Shown: positions 35,022 to 43,924, counted from the stretch's first letter. The stretch: DNA of 64,000 nucleotides from Clavibacter sp. VKM Ac-2872 (GCF_015351105.1 NZ_JADKRR010000001.1:372001-436000); one strand, 5' to 3'. Numbers and translations: made by a program. Notes: a model not told the origin generated them from the letters alone.

Positions 35022-35085
35022 GCAGCGCATGGTCGCAGGGGCGGGGGCACCCGCGGTCGGGCTGTCCACGAGGCCCGTGCGCCTC

Positions 35086-35943
35086 TCAGGCCGATCGCTG
35101 TTCGAAGCGGATGAGGTCGATGACCGCGCTGAACTCGGGCACCCCGTCCGCGGCGACCGGCCAGTCCGCGAGGTCGACGTCACCGCTCGCCCAGGACCCC
35201 ACCGTGACGACGATCTGCACGAAGAAGGCCCTGTCGAACGGCCAGCCCCCCGCGGCGCGCGGATCCGTCGGCGTGGCGGAGTGGTACACCTGGCCGTCGA
35301 TGGCCCAGCTGATCTCCGAGGGCGACCACTCGAGCGTGTGCTCGACCCAGCGGCCGGCCAGGGAATCGAGCGGACCGGTGTAGGTCCCGGAGATGGGCGA
35401 GGCGCCCGAGTACCCCGGCCCGTGGATCGACCCGAAGGGCGCGCCGGGGCGGCCGATGGCGATCTCCGTCGCATCGATCTCGCCGCACTGCGGCCAGCCG
35501 ACGCTGTCGATGTCCTCGCCGAACAGGCAGACGCCCACCCCGACGCCGGTGCCCGTCGTGAGGTACTGCCGGGTGGTCAGCCGACCATGGGGTCCCAGGA
35601 CGCGCTTGCCCCGGGTGGTGATGCTGCCCGCCCGGTACGCGAAGCCGTTCGCGGGCTCCTTCCGCGCCTTGAGTACGAGGTTCTGCCCGTCCAGGAAGAC
35701 CATCCCCGCGTCGTTGTACTGCTGATCACGGAGGTCGGTCTGCCCGCCGCCGACGATGGCGCTCCAGGATCCGGGGTCGAGGGCGCCGCCGCTGAACTGG
35801 TCCTCCCAGACCGTGACCCACCCGTCCGCCGCGGCGGCGCGGGCGGTGTTCGCCGGCTTCACGGCGGTGACGGCGATCCCCGCCAGGACGCCGGCCGTGA
35901 CCGTCCGACGCGAGATGCCACGCGACGCTGCTGATCCGTTCAT
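35086..35943 (-). CDS. secreted GH16-family glycoside hydrolase, Tat signal
   Basis: A 285-aa exported beta-glucanase-like enzyme. The signal has a twin-arginine start (SRRTVTAG, Arg 12-13) and an Ala-rich end near residue 38, so it is probably folded before export. The GH16 catalytic core GEIDATE gives Glu 155 (nucleophile), Asp 157 and Glu 160 (acid/base). Other family strands are WSAIVGGG, YRAGSITTRG and HTLEWSPSEISWAIDG. Substrate could be a beta-1,3- or 1,3-1,4-glucan, or a galactan; the sequence read does not decide. Consistent with life on plant or fungal walls. Confidence 0.88.
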   Translation of the reverse strand: MNGSAASRGISRRTVTAGVLAGIAVTAVKPANTARAAAADGWVTVWEDQFSGGALDPGSWSAIVGGGQTDLRDQQYNDAGMVFLDGQNLVLKARKEPANGFAYRAGSITTRGKRVLGPHGRLTTRQYLTTGTGVGVGVCLFGEDIDSVGWPQCGEIDATEIAIGRPGAPFGSIHGPGYSGASPISGTYTGPLDSLAGRWVEHTLEWSPSEISWAIDGQVYHSATPTDPRAAGGWPFDRAFFVQIVVTVGSWASGDVDLADWPVAADGVPEFSAVIDLIRFEQRSA

Positions 35944-35985
35944 GAGGGCTCCGATGTCCGAGTGCGGGAGGAAGGCGGAGGTGGG

Positions 35986-36177
35986 TCATCCGCAGGTGAC
36001 GGCCGCGGAGGGCGCCGTCACGGGCGATGCCACCGCCCCCGTGGTCGACGCTCCGCCGGTGACCGAGGCCGTCGCGGTGGAGATCGACGACTCCGCGGAG
36101 TAGTTCGCGCACGACGGTCCGTGACGGTCAGGCAGCGGACGGCGTGGGCGGCCGGTCGCCCACGCGGCGAGCGCCAT
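35986..36177 (-). CDS. possible small Ser/Thr-rich peptide
   Basis: A 63-codon frame with strong GC at third positions, in the 251-bp gap before the GH16 gene. The second half is almost all Ser, Thr, Ala, Val and Gly (ESSISTATASVTGGASTTG) and is bracketed by two Cys 39 residues apart (near 23 and 62). There is no signal peptide and no clear ribosome site at the ATG. It may be a true small protein, the remnant of a longer secreted one, or chance. The rest of the 35944-36194 gap holds nothing else. Confidence 0.25.
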   Translation of the reverse strand: MALAAWATGRPRRPLPDRHGPSCANYSAESSISTATASVTGGASTTGAVASPVTAPSAAVTCG

Positions 36178-36194
36178 CGGGGCGGGGCGGGGCG

Positions 36195-37163
36195 TCAGCT
36201 GCGCGGGCGCTCCCCGTCGCGGATCCACGCGACCTCGGCGCGCAGCAGCTCCGCGCCCGGGCCGACGGGCGCGTGGTCGAGCGCGAGCGACGCGCGCGTG
36301 TCGAGCACGATCGGGTGCGCCGCGGCCCACGGGTGCGCGCCGCCGTCGACGCCCGGCTCGAGCGGGACGATGCGTCCGCGCCAGCCCAGCTCATCGGCGA
36401 TGACGGCGACGATCTCGGCGGCCGTCAGCGGATCCGGGTCGGCGGCGTTGAGGATCCGCGCGCCCGGCACGTCCGCGACCCGCGCGATGAGCGCCGCCGC
36501 GTTCGCCGCCGCGGTGAGGTGGTCGACGGAGGCGCCGCGGTCCGCGAGCTCGATCGTCTCCGCGCCCGCGAGCATCCGCTCGGCGATGGTGCGCGTGCGG
36601 GCGTTCCTCGCCCACCGGCCGTGCACCTTGGACGGGCGGATCACCGTCACCGGCAGTCCGCTGTCGAGCGCGGCCCGCTCCACGGCGACCTTCGAGGGCG
36701 CGTAGCCCTCGCGCGTGAACGGGTCGGTTCCCGGCGCGGCGGGCGGGAGCGTCGGGTTGTCCTCGGGGATCGGGACGGGGAAGCGCGGCGGCTCGTCGCC
36801 GTTGATGTGCCGGCCCGCGTCGTCGACGTACACGGCGCGCGAGGACGCGACGACGACGGACCCGCTCGCCCGCATCGCCGGGACGATTGCGAGGACGTCG
36901 GCCGCCGTGAACGCGACGAGGTCGACGAGCAGGTCGACGCCGTCGCCCGTCAGCCGCTCGATGCCGCGGGCGTCGGCGCGGTCGAGCGCGTGGAAGCGCA
37001 CGCCGAGGTCCGTGAGCTCGGACGGCATGAGCTGCGGATCGCGGCCGGTCACGTCGACCGACCACCCGTGGCGCGCCAGCCGCTCTGCGGTCGCGCCGCC
37101 GATGGCGCCGGTCCCGCCGAGGACGAGGGCGCGACGGGAAGGGGACGTGGAGGAGGAGGGCAC
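36195..37163 (-). CDS. NAD(P)-dependent epimerase/dehydratase family protein
   Basis: A 322-aa extended SDR. The Rossmann motif is ALVLGGTGAIGGATAERLA (about 12-30), the catalytic region VASSRAVY and YAPSKVAVE (Tyr-x-x-x-Lys replaced in part: Y-A-P-S-K keeps Tyr and Lys). The C-terminal half (GAHPWAAAHPIVLDTRASLAL) is the substrate domain. This composition resembles reductases or isomerases acting on sugar-nucleotides or flavonoids; no partner gene shows which. The GTG start 37163 follows TAGGCT (37172-37177, minus) by 8 nt, suggesting a leaderless mRNA. Confidence 0.84.
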   Translation of the reverse strand: MPSSSTSPSRRALVLGGTGAIGGATAERLARHGWSVDVTGRDPQLMPSELTDLGVRFHALDRADARGIERLTGDGVDLLVDLVAFTAADVLAIVPAMRASGSVVVASSRAVYVDDAGRHINGDEPPRFPVPIPEDNPTLPPAAPGTDPFTREGYAPSKVAVERAALDSGLPVTVIRPSKVHGRWARNARTRTIAERMLAGAETIELADRGASVDHLTAAANAAALIARVADVPGARILNAADPDPLTAAEIVAVIADELGWRGRIVPLEPGVDGGAHPWAAAHPIVLDTRASLALDHAPVGPGAELLRAEVAWIRDGERPRS

Positions 37164-37212
37164 GGTCGTCGAGCCTAGGGGCCTGCGCGGCCGCGTCGGT
37201 AGGGTGGCGGCG

Positions 37213-37740
37213 ATGATCCGCCTCGAGGAGCACCGACCCGCGTGGGCGGAGACGTTCCGCGCCGAGGCCGCGCGGATCCTCGCAGCGGCAGGACCTGCGC
37301 TCCTCGCGATCGAGCACATCGGCAGCACCGCGGTGCCAGGCCTCCGCGCGAAGCCGGTCATCGACCTCGCCGCCAGGGCCGCGCCGGGGATCGACCCGCT
37401 CGGGCTCGACGCGGTGCTCGCGCCCCTGGGCTACGCGCAGCACCGCACGGGCCCGCGGAACCACGGGGTGCACGTGCGGTCGGCGAATGGATCGCGGACG
37501 CACATCCTCCACGTGTTCGCGGACGATGCATGGGACGCCTGCCCGCAGCGCCTCTTCCGCGACCGGCTCCTGCGCGACCCGGACGCACGCCGCCGCTACG
37601 ACGCGCTCAAGGCGGCGCGCGCCGAGACCGCCGCCGACGGCCGCGCGTACACGGTCGGGAAGACCGCGCTCGTCGAGGAGCTCGTGAACGCCGAGCGCGC
37701 GGATCGCGGGCTGGCGCCGATCCGGGTGTGGGACAAGTGA
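37213..37740 (+). CDS. GrpB/UPF0157-family nucleotidyltransferase-like protein
   Basis: A 175-aa GrpB-family protein, a nucleotidyltransferase-like fold of unsettled function. Key stretches are EEHRPAWAETFRAEAARI (about 5-22), IEHIGSTAVPGLRAKPVIDL (about 38-57), where GST and the Asp form the active-site-like motif, and FRDRLLRDPDARRRYDALK (about 114-132). The ATG at 37213 lies 7 nt after TAGGGT, so probably leaderless. It is divergent from the epimerase and 38 bp before the deaminase-like gene. Confidence 0.87.
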   Translation: MIRLEEHRPAWAETFRAEAARILAAAGPALLAIEHIGSTAVPGLRAKPVIDLAARAAPGIDPLGLDAVLAPLGYAQHRTGPRNHGVHVRSANGSRTHILHVFADDAWDACPQRLFRDRLLRDPDARRRYDALKAARAETAADGRAYTVGKTALVEELVNAERADRGLAPIRVWDK

Positions 37741-37778
37741 CCGCACGCGGCCGGTATCGGGTCCGCCAGGATGGGCGC

Positions 37779-38171
37779 ATGCCCCTCCACGACTCCGAGG
37801 CCCGGCTGATCGACGCGGCCGAGGCGCTCGCTCGGACGCTCGGCGCGGACCCGGACCACACCATGGCGGCCGCGACCCTCGATGCCGCCGGTCGGATCCA
37901 CGTCGGCGTCAACGTCTTCCACTTCACGGGCGGCCCGTGCGCGGAGCTCGTCGCGCTGGGCGCCGCGGCCGCCGCGCACGCGGGACCGCTCGTGGCGATG
38001 GCGGCGGTGGGCGACGGCGGTCGCGGGATCGCCCCGCCGTGCGGCCGGTGCCGCCAGGTGATGCTGGACCTCCAGCCCGGAATCCGCGTGGCCGTGCCCG
38101 GCGCGGACGGGCCGGAAATGGTGGCGATCGGCGACCTGCTGCCGGTCTCGTACGCCCGACCCGACGCGTAG
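37779..38171 (+). CDS. cytidine/blasticidin-S deaminase-like protein
   Basis: A 130-aa zinc-dependent deaminase of the cytidine deaminase superfamily. GPCAEL (about 49-54) supplies the first zinc Cys and the catalytic Glu, and PPCGRCRQVMLDL (about 87-99) the other two Cys ligands. The N-terminal part (MAAATLDAAGRIHVGVN) fits the core sheet. It may deaminate cytidine or a nucleoside antibiotic such as blasticidin S. It follows grpB-like gene closely on the same strand. Confidence 0.86.
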   Translation: MPLHDSEARLIDAAEALARTLGADPDHTMAAATLDAAGRIHVGVNVFHFTGGPCAELVALGAAAAAHAGPLVAMAAVGDGGRGIAPPCGRCRQVMLDLQPGIRVAVPGADGPEMVAIGDLLPVSYARPDA

Positions 38172-38250
38172 GCGACCAGGCGCGTGCGGTGAGCACGTGC
38201 GCCGCGATGGCGGCGAATGGTGGAGAGCTCCGGAAATCGAACCAGACGAG

Positions 38251-38281
38251 GCACCCCGATAGGTGCGCTCCCCGAACGGAG
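38251..38281. terminator. two small hairpins between convergent genes
   Basis: GCACC-CCGATA-GGTGC (38251-38266) and CTCC-CCGAAC-GGAG (38268-38281) lie in the 194-bp gap between the convergent deaminase-like and membrane-protein genes. The gap is noticeably richer in A and T than its surroundings and holds no gene that I can support. Confidence 0.4.
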
Positions 38282-38365
38282 AACAACCTAGCGGATCCGC
38301 CTGGGCCGGCGCACTCCGGCCGTCGGGCGCGGGATCCCGGGCGCCGTGCGAGGTGGGAGGGGGCG

Positions 38366-39100
38366 TCAGCCGCCGACGGTCCGGACCCGCACCGTCTCGC
38401 CGTCGCCCTCCAGCTCGAACGACAGCGTGGTGCCGACGGGGAACGCGTCGCGGAGCTCCTGGGGCTGGTCCGGCGTCACCACCAGGGCGGTGCGCGCGGG
38501 GACGGCGCCGGTCGCGCAGCCCTCGGGACCCTCGACCGAGCCGTCCTGCTTCGGCGGGCCGGCAACCAGGCAGGTGACCTCGGCGCCGGTCGCCGCCTCC
38601 ATCCGGGGCACCCGGGCGACCGAGATCCCGTGGAACTCCGCGAACAGGGATCCGGGCGCGATCGATCCGGTGTCCACCGACAGGTAGGTCGCGTTGTCGG
38701 GCACCGGCGGCGGCTCCAGCGCGAGGACGGCGACCGTGCCGCGCGCGTCGCCCAGCCACCAGGCGGTGCCCCCGGCGGCGGCGACGGCGACGATCACGAG
38801 GGAGGCGGCCCAGGCGGCGGCGAGACGCGGGCGGAGGCGGGCGCGCGTCCGCCGTGCCGCGGGCCGGGCGTCGCGCGGATCACCGACGGTCGGGGCTCCG
38901 CGCTCCTGCGCCGTCGCCGCCGACTGCCCGGCCGTGCCGTGAGCCGGATGGGCCGCCGCAGCGCCGACCGGGCGCCCGGCATCCTGCCCCTCGAGCTCGC
39001 GCAGCCGCGCCGCGGAGGAGGCGTCGCGCGGGTCGCGATCCGGCCCGAAGACGCGGCGGCGCAGCTCCGCGATCTCCGCGCGCCGGTCGTCGTCGTCCAT
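38366..39100 (-). CDS. hypothetical single-pass membrane protein
   Basis: A 244-aa protein, not recognised. Residues 1-90 are charged and Ala-rich (MDDDDRRAEIAELRRRVFG at the start, a helical coiled stretch), then one hydrophobic helix (about 94-117, AAAWAASLVIVAVAAAGG) and an extracytoplasmic domain of ~125 aa with two Cys (VTCLVAGP, EGCATG). This plan, short cytosolic part, one helix and folded outer part, resembles anti-sigma or septal proteins, but no motif confirms it. Confidence 0.65.
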   Translation of the reverse strand: MDDDDRRAEIAELRRRVFGPDRDPRDASSAARLRELEGQDAGRPVGAAAAHPAHGTAGQSAATAQERGAPTVGDPRDARPAARRTRARLRPRLAAAWAASLVIVAVAAAGGTAWWLGDARGTVAVLALEPPPVPDNATYLSVDTGSIAPGSLFAEFHGISVARVPRMEAATGAEVTCLVAGPPKQDGSVEGPEGCATGAVPARTALVVTPDQPQELRDAFPVGTTLSFELEGDGETVRVRTVGG

Positions 39101-39133
39101 CCCCGCATCGTGTCACGCGGCGGGCGGTCGCGG

Positions 39134-40024
39134 TCAGCAGGCGCGGTACGCGTACCCCCGCGTGCCGGCGGGCACGAGGTCGCGGTCGCGCACGATGGCC
39201 GCGGGCGCCGGATCCATCGCGCGGATGCGACGGCACGCGCCGGTCGCGGAGTCGCGCAGGTCGTCGGTGTACTCGACGTCGAGCACGCGCGCGCCGTAGA
39301 CGTCGGTGTACGCCGCGCACTCCTTCCAGCGGTCGCACTCCTCGGCGATCGCGAAGTCGAACCGGGCCTCGTCGCGTCCGCGGGATCCGAGGTCGGTCGC
39401 GTTCTTCTGCGCCGCCGCGAGGCCGCGGTCGTGCGCGCGGGCGACGAGCAGCGTGGCGAAGGCGAGCGCGTCGTCCTCGTCGAGGGCGCCGGCCGATCGG
39501 GTCCACGAGTCGAGGTTGTCGAACTCGACGGCGCGGTACCCGGCGGCCGCGCACGCGTCGATCACGGGCGCCAGACGGGCGGCGTTGGCGGTCCGGGTGG
39601 CGGCCGTGGAGACGTCGAGGATGCGCTCGTCGGGCCAGCCGGGATCCACGATCGGCTTCCCGTCGGATCCCCGCACGAGGAGGGAGTCCGGCCAGGACGC
39701 GCCCGGCTGGGTCTGGAACCCGTTGACGTAGCAGATGCCGTAGACGCCGGGAGCGGGCGCGTCGGTGCTGTCGCGCACGACGATCCCGACGCCCGACGGG
39801 ACCTTCGACGCGCCGCCGAGCTGGTAGTCGAAGCGCGTGCCGGTCGGCGGGAGGGTGACGCCGGAGGCGGCGACGGCGACCGCGGGGGAGTCGCCGGTGG
39901 TCGCGTCCGCCGCGGTGAGGGCGGGCTCCGCGGCGGCACCCGCGCCGCGCGGATCCGCGGGCGAGCTGCATCCGGCCACGGCGAGGGTGGCGACGACGAG
40001 GGCCGCGGCGAGGAGGGAGCGCAT
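39134..40024 (-). CDS. GH114-like (endo-alpha-1,4-polygalactosaminidase fold) lipoprotein
   Basis: A 296-aa exported lipoprotein: lipobox AVAGC (Cys 19), polar linker, then a TIM-barrel domain of the GH114 type (about 65-296). Recognisable pieces are FDYQLGG, GICYVNGFQTQPG, AAGYRAVEFDNLDSW, with the catalytic Glu-Asp pair in VEFDN, and ATDLGSRGRDEARFDFAIAEEC. Members cleave galactosaminogalactan-like polymers. TAGGGT lies 6 nt before the ATG (40031-40036, minus). Confidence 0.82.
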   Translation of the reverse strand: MRSLLAAALVVATLAVAGCSSPADPRGAGAAAEPALTAADATTGDSPAVAVAASGVTLPPTGTRFDYQLGGASKVPSGVGIVVRDSTDAPAPGVYGICYVNGFQTQPGASWPDSLLVRGSDGKPIVDPGWPDERILDVSTAATRTANAARLAPVIDACAAAGYRAVEFDNLDSWTRSAGALDEDDALAFATLLVARAHDRGLAAAQKNATDLGSRGRDEARFDFAIAEECDRWKECAAYTDVYGARVLDVEYTDDLRDSATGACRRIRAMDPAPAAIVRDRDLVPAGTRGYAYRAC

Positions 40025-40104
40025 GATCCGACCCTAGGCGCGCGCCGGCACCGCGTCACCGGCCGCGCCCCCGCATCGGCTCGCGCCGCCGCGGCCAGCG
40101 CGGC

Positions 40105-40524
40105 TCAGCGCACGACGCGGAAGCGCTCCATCACGATCTCGGTGTCGTCGTCGAGCACGAACCCGGCGGGCAGCTCCGCCACGACCTCGGGCGACGTCCA
40201 GAACTCCTCGTGCCCGGCGCGCCACTCGGCGACCGTCGTGAAGCCCTCGCCCTCGTCCACCGCGTGCGCGAGCGGCACGTCCGCGAGGCGGGCGACCTCC
40301 ACGGCCGTCGTCTCGACCACGAGCACCGGCCGCCCGGCTGAGTCGATGACGGTGCCGCGGGATCCGATGACCGGCAGCTCCTCGTCGTCGGCCGCGTACT
40401 GGATCAGCAGCGAGCTGGTCGAGGTCTTCGCGCCCGACACGATGGCGGCCACGAGCTGGTCGCGGAGCGGCCCCGGGAACGCGAACTCGACGAGGGGGAG
40501 CTCGGGGTCGGGTGTCGTCGTCAT
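40105..40524 (-). CDS. ASCH-domain protein
   Basis: A 139-aa protein with an ASCH (PUA-like beta-barrel) fold: FAFPGPLRDQLVAAIVSGAKTSTSSLLIQY (about 14-43), DSAGRPVLVVETTAVEVARLADVP, and HEEFWT. The domain is thought to bind RNA or modified nucleosides; some bacterial members hydrolyse N4-acetylcytidine. The ATG at 40524 follows TACGAT with 6 nt between, supporting a leaderless start. Confidence 0.82.
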   Translation of the reverse strand: MTTTPDPELPLVEFAFPGPLRDQLVAAIVSGAKTSTSSLLIQYAADDEELPVIGSRGTVIDSAGRPVLVVETTAVEVARLADVPLAHAVDEGEGFTTVAEWRAGHEEFWTSPEVVAELPAGFVLDDDTEIVMERFRVVR

Positions 40525-40615
40525 GGACCGATCGTAGGAGCCGCACCCCGGACGCCGCGCGCCCGCCGGGCCAGGCTGGATGCGACCCCATGACCCCCGA
40601 ACGAAGGCGCAGCGC

Positions 40616-41524
40616 ATGAGCGAGATCCGCAACTCCGGCAACCAGTACGAGATCCAGGACCCGATCGCGCAGTACCCGTCGCCGCCGTTCCCGCAGCAGG
40701 AGCAGGCCGGCCCCGGCGACGAGCTGCGGTTCGAGCCGACGCCCGACCACGGCCAGGACAGCTACGTCGGATTCGGCCGCCTGAAGGGCCGCAAGGTGCT
40801 CATCACGGGCGCCGACTCCGGCATCGGCAAGGCCGTCGCGATCGCGTTCGCGCGCGAGGGCGCCGACATCGCGCTCAACTTCCTCGACGAGGAGCTCGAG
40901 GACGCGCGCGACACCGCATCCACCGTCGAGGCGGACGGGCGCACCGCCGCGCTCGTGCCCGGCGACATCTCCGACGAGACCGCGTGCCAGGACATCGTGC
41001 AGGCGTCCGTCGCGGCGCTCGGCGGCATCGACTGCCTGGTGATGGTGGCCGGCTACCAGCGCAACGAGGACGACATCCTCGACCTCGACTCCGAGCAGCT
41101 CGACCGCACGATGAAGACCAACGTCTACTCGCTGTTCTGGCTGAGCAAGGCCGTGATCCCGCACCTCCCGAAGGGCGGCAGCATCATCACGACGAGCTCC
41201 TCGCAGGCGTACCAGCCGAGCCCCGACAAGATCGACTACGCGGTCTCCAAGGGCGCGATCCGCAACTTCACGCAGGGGCTCGCGCAGCAGCTCGCGCCGA
41301 AGGGGATCCGCGTCAACTCGGTCGCGCCCGGCCCGTTCTGGACGGTGCTGCAGCCCGTCGGCCAGTCGGCGTCGGACGTGGAGGAGTTCGGATCCCAGTC
41401 GGTCTACGGCCGCCCGGGCCAGCCGGCGGAGATCGCGGCTACGTACGTGTTCCTCGCGAGCCAGGAGTCGAGCTTCACGAGCGGCGAGACGATCGCGGTC
41501 ACCGGGGGCACGCCCGTCCACTGA
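40616..41524 (+). CDS. short-chain dehydrogenase/reductase with N-terminal extension (YhdG/YghA-like)
   Basis: A 302-aa SDR. An N-terminal extension of about 55 residues (QYPSPPFPQQEQAGPGDEL) is typical of the YghA/general stress group 39 subfamily. Then GADSGIGKAVAIAFAREGAD (NADP binding, about 66-85), VAGYQRN, SSSQAYQPSPDKIDYAVSKGA with catalytic Ser, Tyr and Lys (about 196-216), and VNSVAPGPFWT. In other bacteria the group is stress-induced; substrate unknown. Stand-alone gene. Confidence 0.88.
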   Translation: MSEIRNSGNQYEIQDPIAQYPSPPFPQQEQAGPGDELRFEPTPDHGQDSYVGFGRLKGRKVLITGADSGIGKAVAIAFAREGADIALNFLDEELEDARDTASTVEADGRTAALVPGDISDETACQDIVQASVAALGGIDCLVMVAGYQRNEDDILDLDSEQLDRTMKTNVYSLFWLSKAVIPHLPKGGSIITTSSSQAYQPSPDKIDYAVSKGAIRNFTQGLAQQLAPKGIRVNSVAPGPFWTVLQPVGQSASDVEEFGSQSVYGRPGQPAEIAATYVFLASQESSFTSGETIAVTGGTPVH

Positions 41525-41551
41525 CCCCCGCGCGGGATGCGGCGGCGCGCG

Positions 41552-42115
41552 TCAGAACAGGCGCGCGTCGTCGCCCGCGTCCCCGAGCGGCCGCTCGGTG
41601 CGCAGCACGGCCGGCCCGACCGTGAGGATCCCGTCGGCGAGCGGCTCGCAGCGCACCCCGCCGCGGCCCCGGAGCGCGCGGAAGGCGCCGGGCGCGAGCA
41701 TCACGTCCATCCACGCGCACGGGTTCGCGGGGCGGTGGCCCTGGAACTCGACCGGTCCGTTGCCGGAGTCGATGCTGAAGCGCATGCCGCGCAGCCGGTC
41801 CACGTCCGCGCCGCGCAGAAGCACGTTCCGGCGCGTGTCGACGGGATCCAGCCCCGCGTCGACGCCGAGCTCGCGCGCCACGCGCTCCACCTGCTCGACG
41901 GCCATCACCGTGACCGCCGCCGTGCGGAGCGCGCGCTGGCCGAAGTAGCGGTCGCCGACGATCCCGAGGCCGGCGCGCACGCGCACGGACGCCCGCGACG
42001 GCGGCTCGCCCGGCTCGTCCCGCGGGCCGTCGGACGGGCGCCCCTCGAGCCGGTGCACGGGTGACGCGACGAGGTGCGCGATCTCCACGCGGTGCTCGTG
42101 CGGGAGGTCGGTCAT
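41552..42115 (-). CDS. MOSC-domain protein
   Basis: A 187-aa MOSC protein, a beta-barrel that binds sulfur carried on Cys and serves molybdenum cofactor sulfuration or N-hydroxylated compound reduction. VASPVHRLEGRPSDGP opens the domain, GDRYFG and VTVMAVEQVERVARELG are core, and NPCAWMDVMLAPGAF holds the conserved Cys. The ATG at 42115 follows TACGAT (42122-42127, minus) by 6 nt, which picks this start over an upstream ATG. Confidence 0.85.
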   Translation of the reverse strand: MTDLPHEHRVEIAHLVASPVHRLEGRPSDGPRDEPGEPPSRASVRVRAGLGIVGDRYFGQRALRTAAVTVMAVEQVERVARELGVDAGLDPVDTRRNVLLRGADVDRLRGMRFSIDSGNGPVEFQGHRPANPCAWMDVMLAPGAFRALRGRGGVRCEPLADGILTVGPAVLRTERPLGDAGDDARLF

Positions 42116-42223
42116 CCGGGAATCGTACGGGCTCATACCACGGGGTACTCCGGCCCGGGGCTGACGCTGCACTCGTGGCTAGTATCGATGAGCGGGACGG
42201 GGTGACCGCATCCGGGGGGTCAC

Positions 42224-43924
42224 GTGGGCGAGGTTGCTCCCTCCGACGTACGACGCGGCCTCGCATCCCGCGCGCAGGCCATGCTCCGCAGCATGACGTT
42301 CTCGAAGCCGCTGCACGCGCAGCTGCCCTTCATCCTCAGCCTCGCCGTGGTCGGCGTCGTCGCGGGCGCCGGCGACCTCGACTCGGTGGCCGATCCGGGG
42401 TTCGTCGCGGGGGCCGTCATCGCCGCGATCGTCACCATCGTCGCGGCCGTCGTGCCCTGGGAGCGCATCGACTCCGACTGGGTGGCCGTGCTGCCGATGC
42501 TCGACTTCGCCGCGCTCGCCCTCTGCCACGACGCGATCGCCGACCAGGTGCCGTCGACCGCGTTCCTCATCGTCTTCCCCGTGATCTGGCTGGCGTACGC
42601 GTTCGCCCTCCACGTGCTGTGGCTCGGCGCCCTCGGCACGGCATCGGTCCTCGCGCTGCCCTTCTTCCGGACGGGCACCCTCCCGGAGGGCACGGTCGGC
42701 TGGTCGCACCTCGTGGTGCTCCCCGTCGTGATGCTCCTCGTGGCGGTCGCCGTGAACCTGCTCGCGCAGCAGCTGATCCGGCAGCACGCGCGCCTGGAGG
42801 AGATGCAGCTCGAGCTGACCGCCACGCTGGTCGACCTGCAGGAGCGCAACACCATCATCGACGGCGTGCTCGACGCGATCGACGACACCGTGGTGGTGCT
42901 CGACCCGACCGGGCGGATCATGCTGCGCAACCGTGCGGCGAAGGAGCTGATGGCGCTCGCCGACCCCGAGGACGCGGCGGATCCGACCACGGGCGGCCTC
43001 GTCTACGAGGAGGACCGCATCACGGTCGTCCCGCCCGAGGAGCGCATGATCGCGCGCGCCCGCGCGGGCGAGGCGATGGCGCGGCAGGTGTACTGGGTGG
43101 GCGAGGGCGCCCAGCAGAAGGCCGTGCTCGCGTCCGGTGCGCCCCTCGTCGGCGCGGACGGCCGGTCCCTCGGCACGGTCCTCGTGAGCACCGACGTCAC
43201 CGCGCTCGCGCTCGCGGTCACCGCGCGCGAGGACTTCGTCGCGAGCGTCTCGCACGAGCTGAAGACGCCGCTGACCTCGATCCTCGGCTACGTGGAGCTC
43301 ATCGCCGACGACCTCGTCGAGGACGACATCGACGACCGCATCACGGCCGCCCGCCTCGCCATCGTCGAGCGCAACGCGCAGCGCCTCCTCGGCCTCATCG
43401 GCGACCTCCTCACGGCGGCGCAGCACCGGCTGGCCGTGAACCGCAACCTCGTCGACGTGGGCGAGATCGTCGAGAACGCGCTCGACGTGATCCGCCCCCA
43501 CGCGATGGCGAGCGGCGTCAGGCTGGTCGAGCCGGACTACGAGGAGCTGGTCGCCGAGGTCGACGCCGTGCGCATCGGCCAGGTGCTCGACAACCTGCTC
43601 AGCAACGCGGTGAAGTACACCCCGGAGGGCGGCACCGTGACCACCGAGGTGGACGTCGAGGGCGACCACCTCCGCCTCTGCGTGCGGGACGACGGCGTGG
43701 GCATGTCGGCGGAGGACACGGCGCAGCTCTTCACGCGCTTCTTCCGCACCAGCTCCGCGCGCGCGAGCACGGTCGCGGGCGTCGGGCTCGGCCTCAGCAT
43801 CACCCGCTCGATCGTGGAGGCGCACGACGGGTCCATCGAGGTGGAGAGCGCCGTGGGCACGGGCACCACGATGCGCGTGCGGCTGCCGCTGCGCGTCGGC
43901 CCCGCCACGCCGCGCCCGACTTGA
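42224..43924 (+). CDS. membrane sensor histidine kinase
   Basis: A 566-aa sensor kinase. Six or so hydrophobic helices (about 25-185), with short loops, form the sensor; a PAS domain follows (about 210-330, VLDAIDDTVVVLDPTGRIMLRN). HisKA has the H-box SHELKTPLTS (His about 343), and the ATPase domain shows the N-box NLLSNAVKYTPEGG (about 455), DDGVGMS (G1) and GVGLGLSI (G2). Everything needed for autophosphorylation is present. It is followed by an HPt-like gene and, convergently, an OmpR-type regulator, which suggest one signalling circuit. The signal is unknown. Confidence 0.92.
   Translation: MGEVAPSDVRRGLASRAQAMLRSMTFSKPLHAQLPFILSLAVVGVVAGAGDLDSVADPGFVAGAVIAAIVTIVAAVVPWERIDSDWVAVLPMLDFAALALCHDAIADQVPSTAFLIVFPVIWLAYAFALHVLWLGALGTASVLALPFFRTGTLPEGTVGWSHLVVLPVVMLLVAVAVNLLAQQLIRQHARLEEMQLELTATLVDLQERNTIIDGVLDAIDDTVVVLDPTGRIMLRNRAAKELMALADPEDAADPTTGGLVYEEDRITVVPPEERMIARARAGEAMARQVYWVGEGAQQKAVLASGAPLVGADGRSLGTVLVSTDVTALALAVTAREDFVASVSHELKTPLTSILGYVELIADDLVEDDIDDRITAARLAIVERNAQRLLGLIGDLLTAAQHRLAVNRNLVDVGEIVENALDVIRPHAMASGVRLVEPDYEELVAEVDAVRIGQVLDNLLSNAVKYTPEGGTVTTEVDVEGDHLRLCVRDDGVGMSAEDTAQLFTRFFRTSSARASTVAGVGLGLSITRSIVEAHDGSIEVESAVGTGTTMRVRLPLRVGPATPRPT

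Noticed and set aside
35986-36177. Lanthipeptide precursor
   Set aside because: Ser/Thr-rich, but only two Cys, no leader-type motif and no LanB, LanC or LanM genes nearby.
38210-38290. tRNA gene on the minus strand
   Set aside because: A T-loop-like TTCGATT and a CACCA end exist, but stem pairs fail, the CCA is one base out of register, and no 5' acceptor strand matches.
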